Below, one piece after another: positions 63,510 to 64,000 of a stretch of DNA of 64,000 bases. Numbering within the stretch: position 1 is the first letter of the stretch; each line of letters starts with the position of its first letter. The DNA comes from Bacillus sp. A301a_S52 (GTDB lineage: Bacteria; Bacillota; Bacilli; Bacillales; Salisediminibacteriaceae), in NCBI GenBank assembly GCA_024701455.1, contig JABXYP010000001.1, positions 1,988,001-2,052,000 on the forward strand. Reading direction: 5' to 3'. The notes under the pieces are model-generated. The model ran no database searches, was not told where the DNA came from, and saw only the letters and a list, made by a program, of their open reading frames with translations. A program made the position numbers and the translations under genes.

Positions 63510-63601
63510 AGTCAAGTCAAAATTGGGGGAGTCTCCAATTATGACATTGTCAAGTTTCGATAATGCACAAGCGGAGTAATGAAATAAAGGGGGATTAAAA
63601 C

Positions 63602-64000
63602 ATGAGAATGGTTGATTTAATAGAAAAAAAACGGAACGGGCTGGCGCACACTAAAGAAGAAATAAAATTTATCATTGAGGGATATACAGATGAATCGATT
63701 CCTGAATATCAAATGAGTGCTTGGGCAATGGCTGTTTTTTTTCAAGATATGTCAGTAGATGAAAAAGCGTGGTTAACCGAAGCAATGGTTCATTCTGGTG
63801 ACACAATAGATTTATCCGCTATTGAAGGTGTCAAAGTTGATAAGCATTCTACTGGAGGCGTTGGGGATACGACGACACTCGTCCTTGCCCCACTAGTAGC
63901 AAGTGTCGGTGTGCCAGTAGCTAAGATGAGTGGGCGTGGACTAGGACATACGGGCGGAACAATTGATAAGTTGGAAGCAATAAAAGGATTTAATGTGGAA
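63602..64000 (+). CDS. pdp: Pyrimidine-nucleoside phosphorylase (partial, 5' end)
   Basis: The gene runs off the window after 133 codons. The translation begins [20 protein letters not shown] and contains the thymidine/pyrimidine phosphorylase signature around residues 82-90 ([11 protein letters not shown]), then [17 protein letters not shown]. It phosphorolyses uridine, thymidine and deoxyuridine. ATG 63602 follows AAGGGGG. It completes the nucleoside salvage set deoB-punA-pdp. Confidence 0.95.
   Translation, partial: MRMVDLIEKKRNGLAHTKEEIKFIIEGYTDESIPEYQMSAWAMAVFFQDMSVDEKAWLTEAMVHSGDTIDLSAIEGVKVDKHSTGGVGDTTTLVLAPLVASVGVPVAKMSGRGLGHTGGTIDKLEAIKGFNVE

Overview
The window is a 64 kb chromosomal segment of a low-GC, spore-forming, flagellated Gram-positive bacterium, almost certainly an alkaliphilic or haloalkaliphilic member of the Bacillaceae. 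The gene order follows the Bacillus subtilis yqz/yqi/yqj/yqk region (yqzF-bkdR-ptb-bcd-buk-lpdV-bkdAA-bkdAB-bkdB, brxB, yqjA, yqjE, a Y-family polymerase, namA, proC, and nudF-yqxK-spoIIM-fur-yqzK-xerD-deoB-punA-pdp). A NaChBac/NavBp-type voltage-gated sodium channel with the filter TLESWAS points to an alkaliphile. Species assignment is inference.

Layout. 0-2.3 kb: a decayed iron-chaperone (fra/ydhG-like) gene, a DUF2200 gene, a TraR/DksA-type protein and yqzF. 2.5-12.8 kb: the sigma-54 activator BkdR and the seven-gene branched-chain keto acid operon behind a clear -24/-12 promoter. 13-15.3 kb: a Zur-box-controlled zinc-binding lipoprotein with a very long His/Asp-rich loop, then bacilliredoxin BrxB. 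15.4-16.5 kb: a small unknown gene, tRNA-Arg(UCG) and its terminator, and directly behind that terminator a shrunken group II intron fossil. 16.6-23.3 kb: YqjA, an L,D-transpeptidase, a Prli42-like miniprotein, a PepT-like peptidase, a COG2509-type flavoprotein, a small sigma-region-3-like protein, and DNA polymerase IV behind a LexA box. 24.3-29.1 kb: a compact flagellar export cluster (FliK-like, FlhB-C-terminal-like, FliS, flagellin, YaaR) with two good sigma-D promoters. 29.4-39.5 kb: SRPBCC protein, NamA, c-di-AMP-binding CbpB, divergent polysaccharide deacetylase, TnrA, sodium channel, a carotenoid-desaturase-like flavoprotein, ProC, an SDR and a tyrosine phosphatase. 39.7-50 kb: methyltransferase, sporulation-type asparagine synthetase, a second CrtI-like enzyme, SDR, HAD phosphatase, an NCS2 purine permease, xpt under a guanine riboswitch, and a PTS IIA protein. 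50-58.5 kb: a TIGR03943/permease pair, UppP, a ResA-like protein, an aldo/keto reductase, NudF, an EndoQ-like protein, SpoIIM and Fur. 58.6-64 kb: an IS3-family element, YqzK, XerD, DeoB, PunA and the start of Pdp.

Two features stand out. The first is the sigma-D-driven flagellin/secretion-switch cluster. The second is a family of dispersed intergenic elements, about 150 bp when complete. Each has a conserved head, one or two hairpins and a conserved tail. The family occurs at eight loci here, shows paired base changes in its second hairpin, and is interrupted by the IS3 element at one locus. It behaves either as a non-autonomous mobile element or as a structured RNA, and I do not recognise it as a described family.
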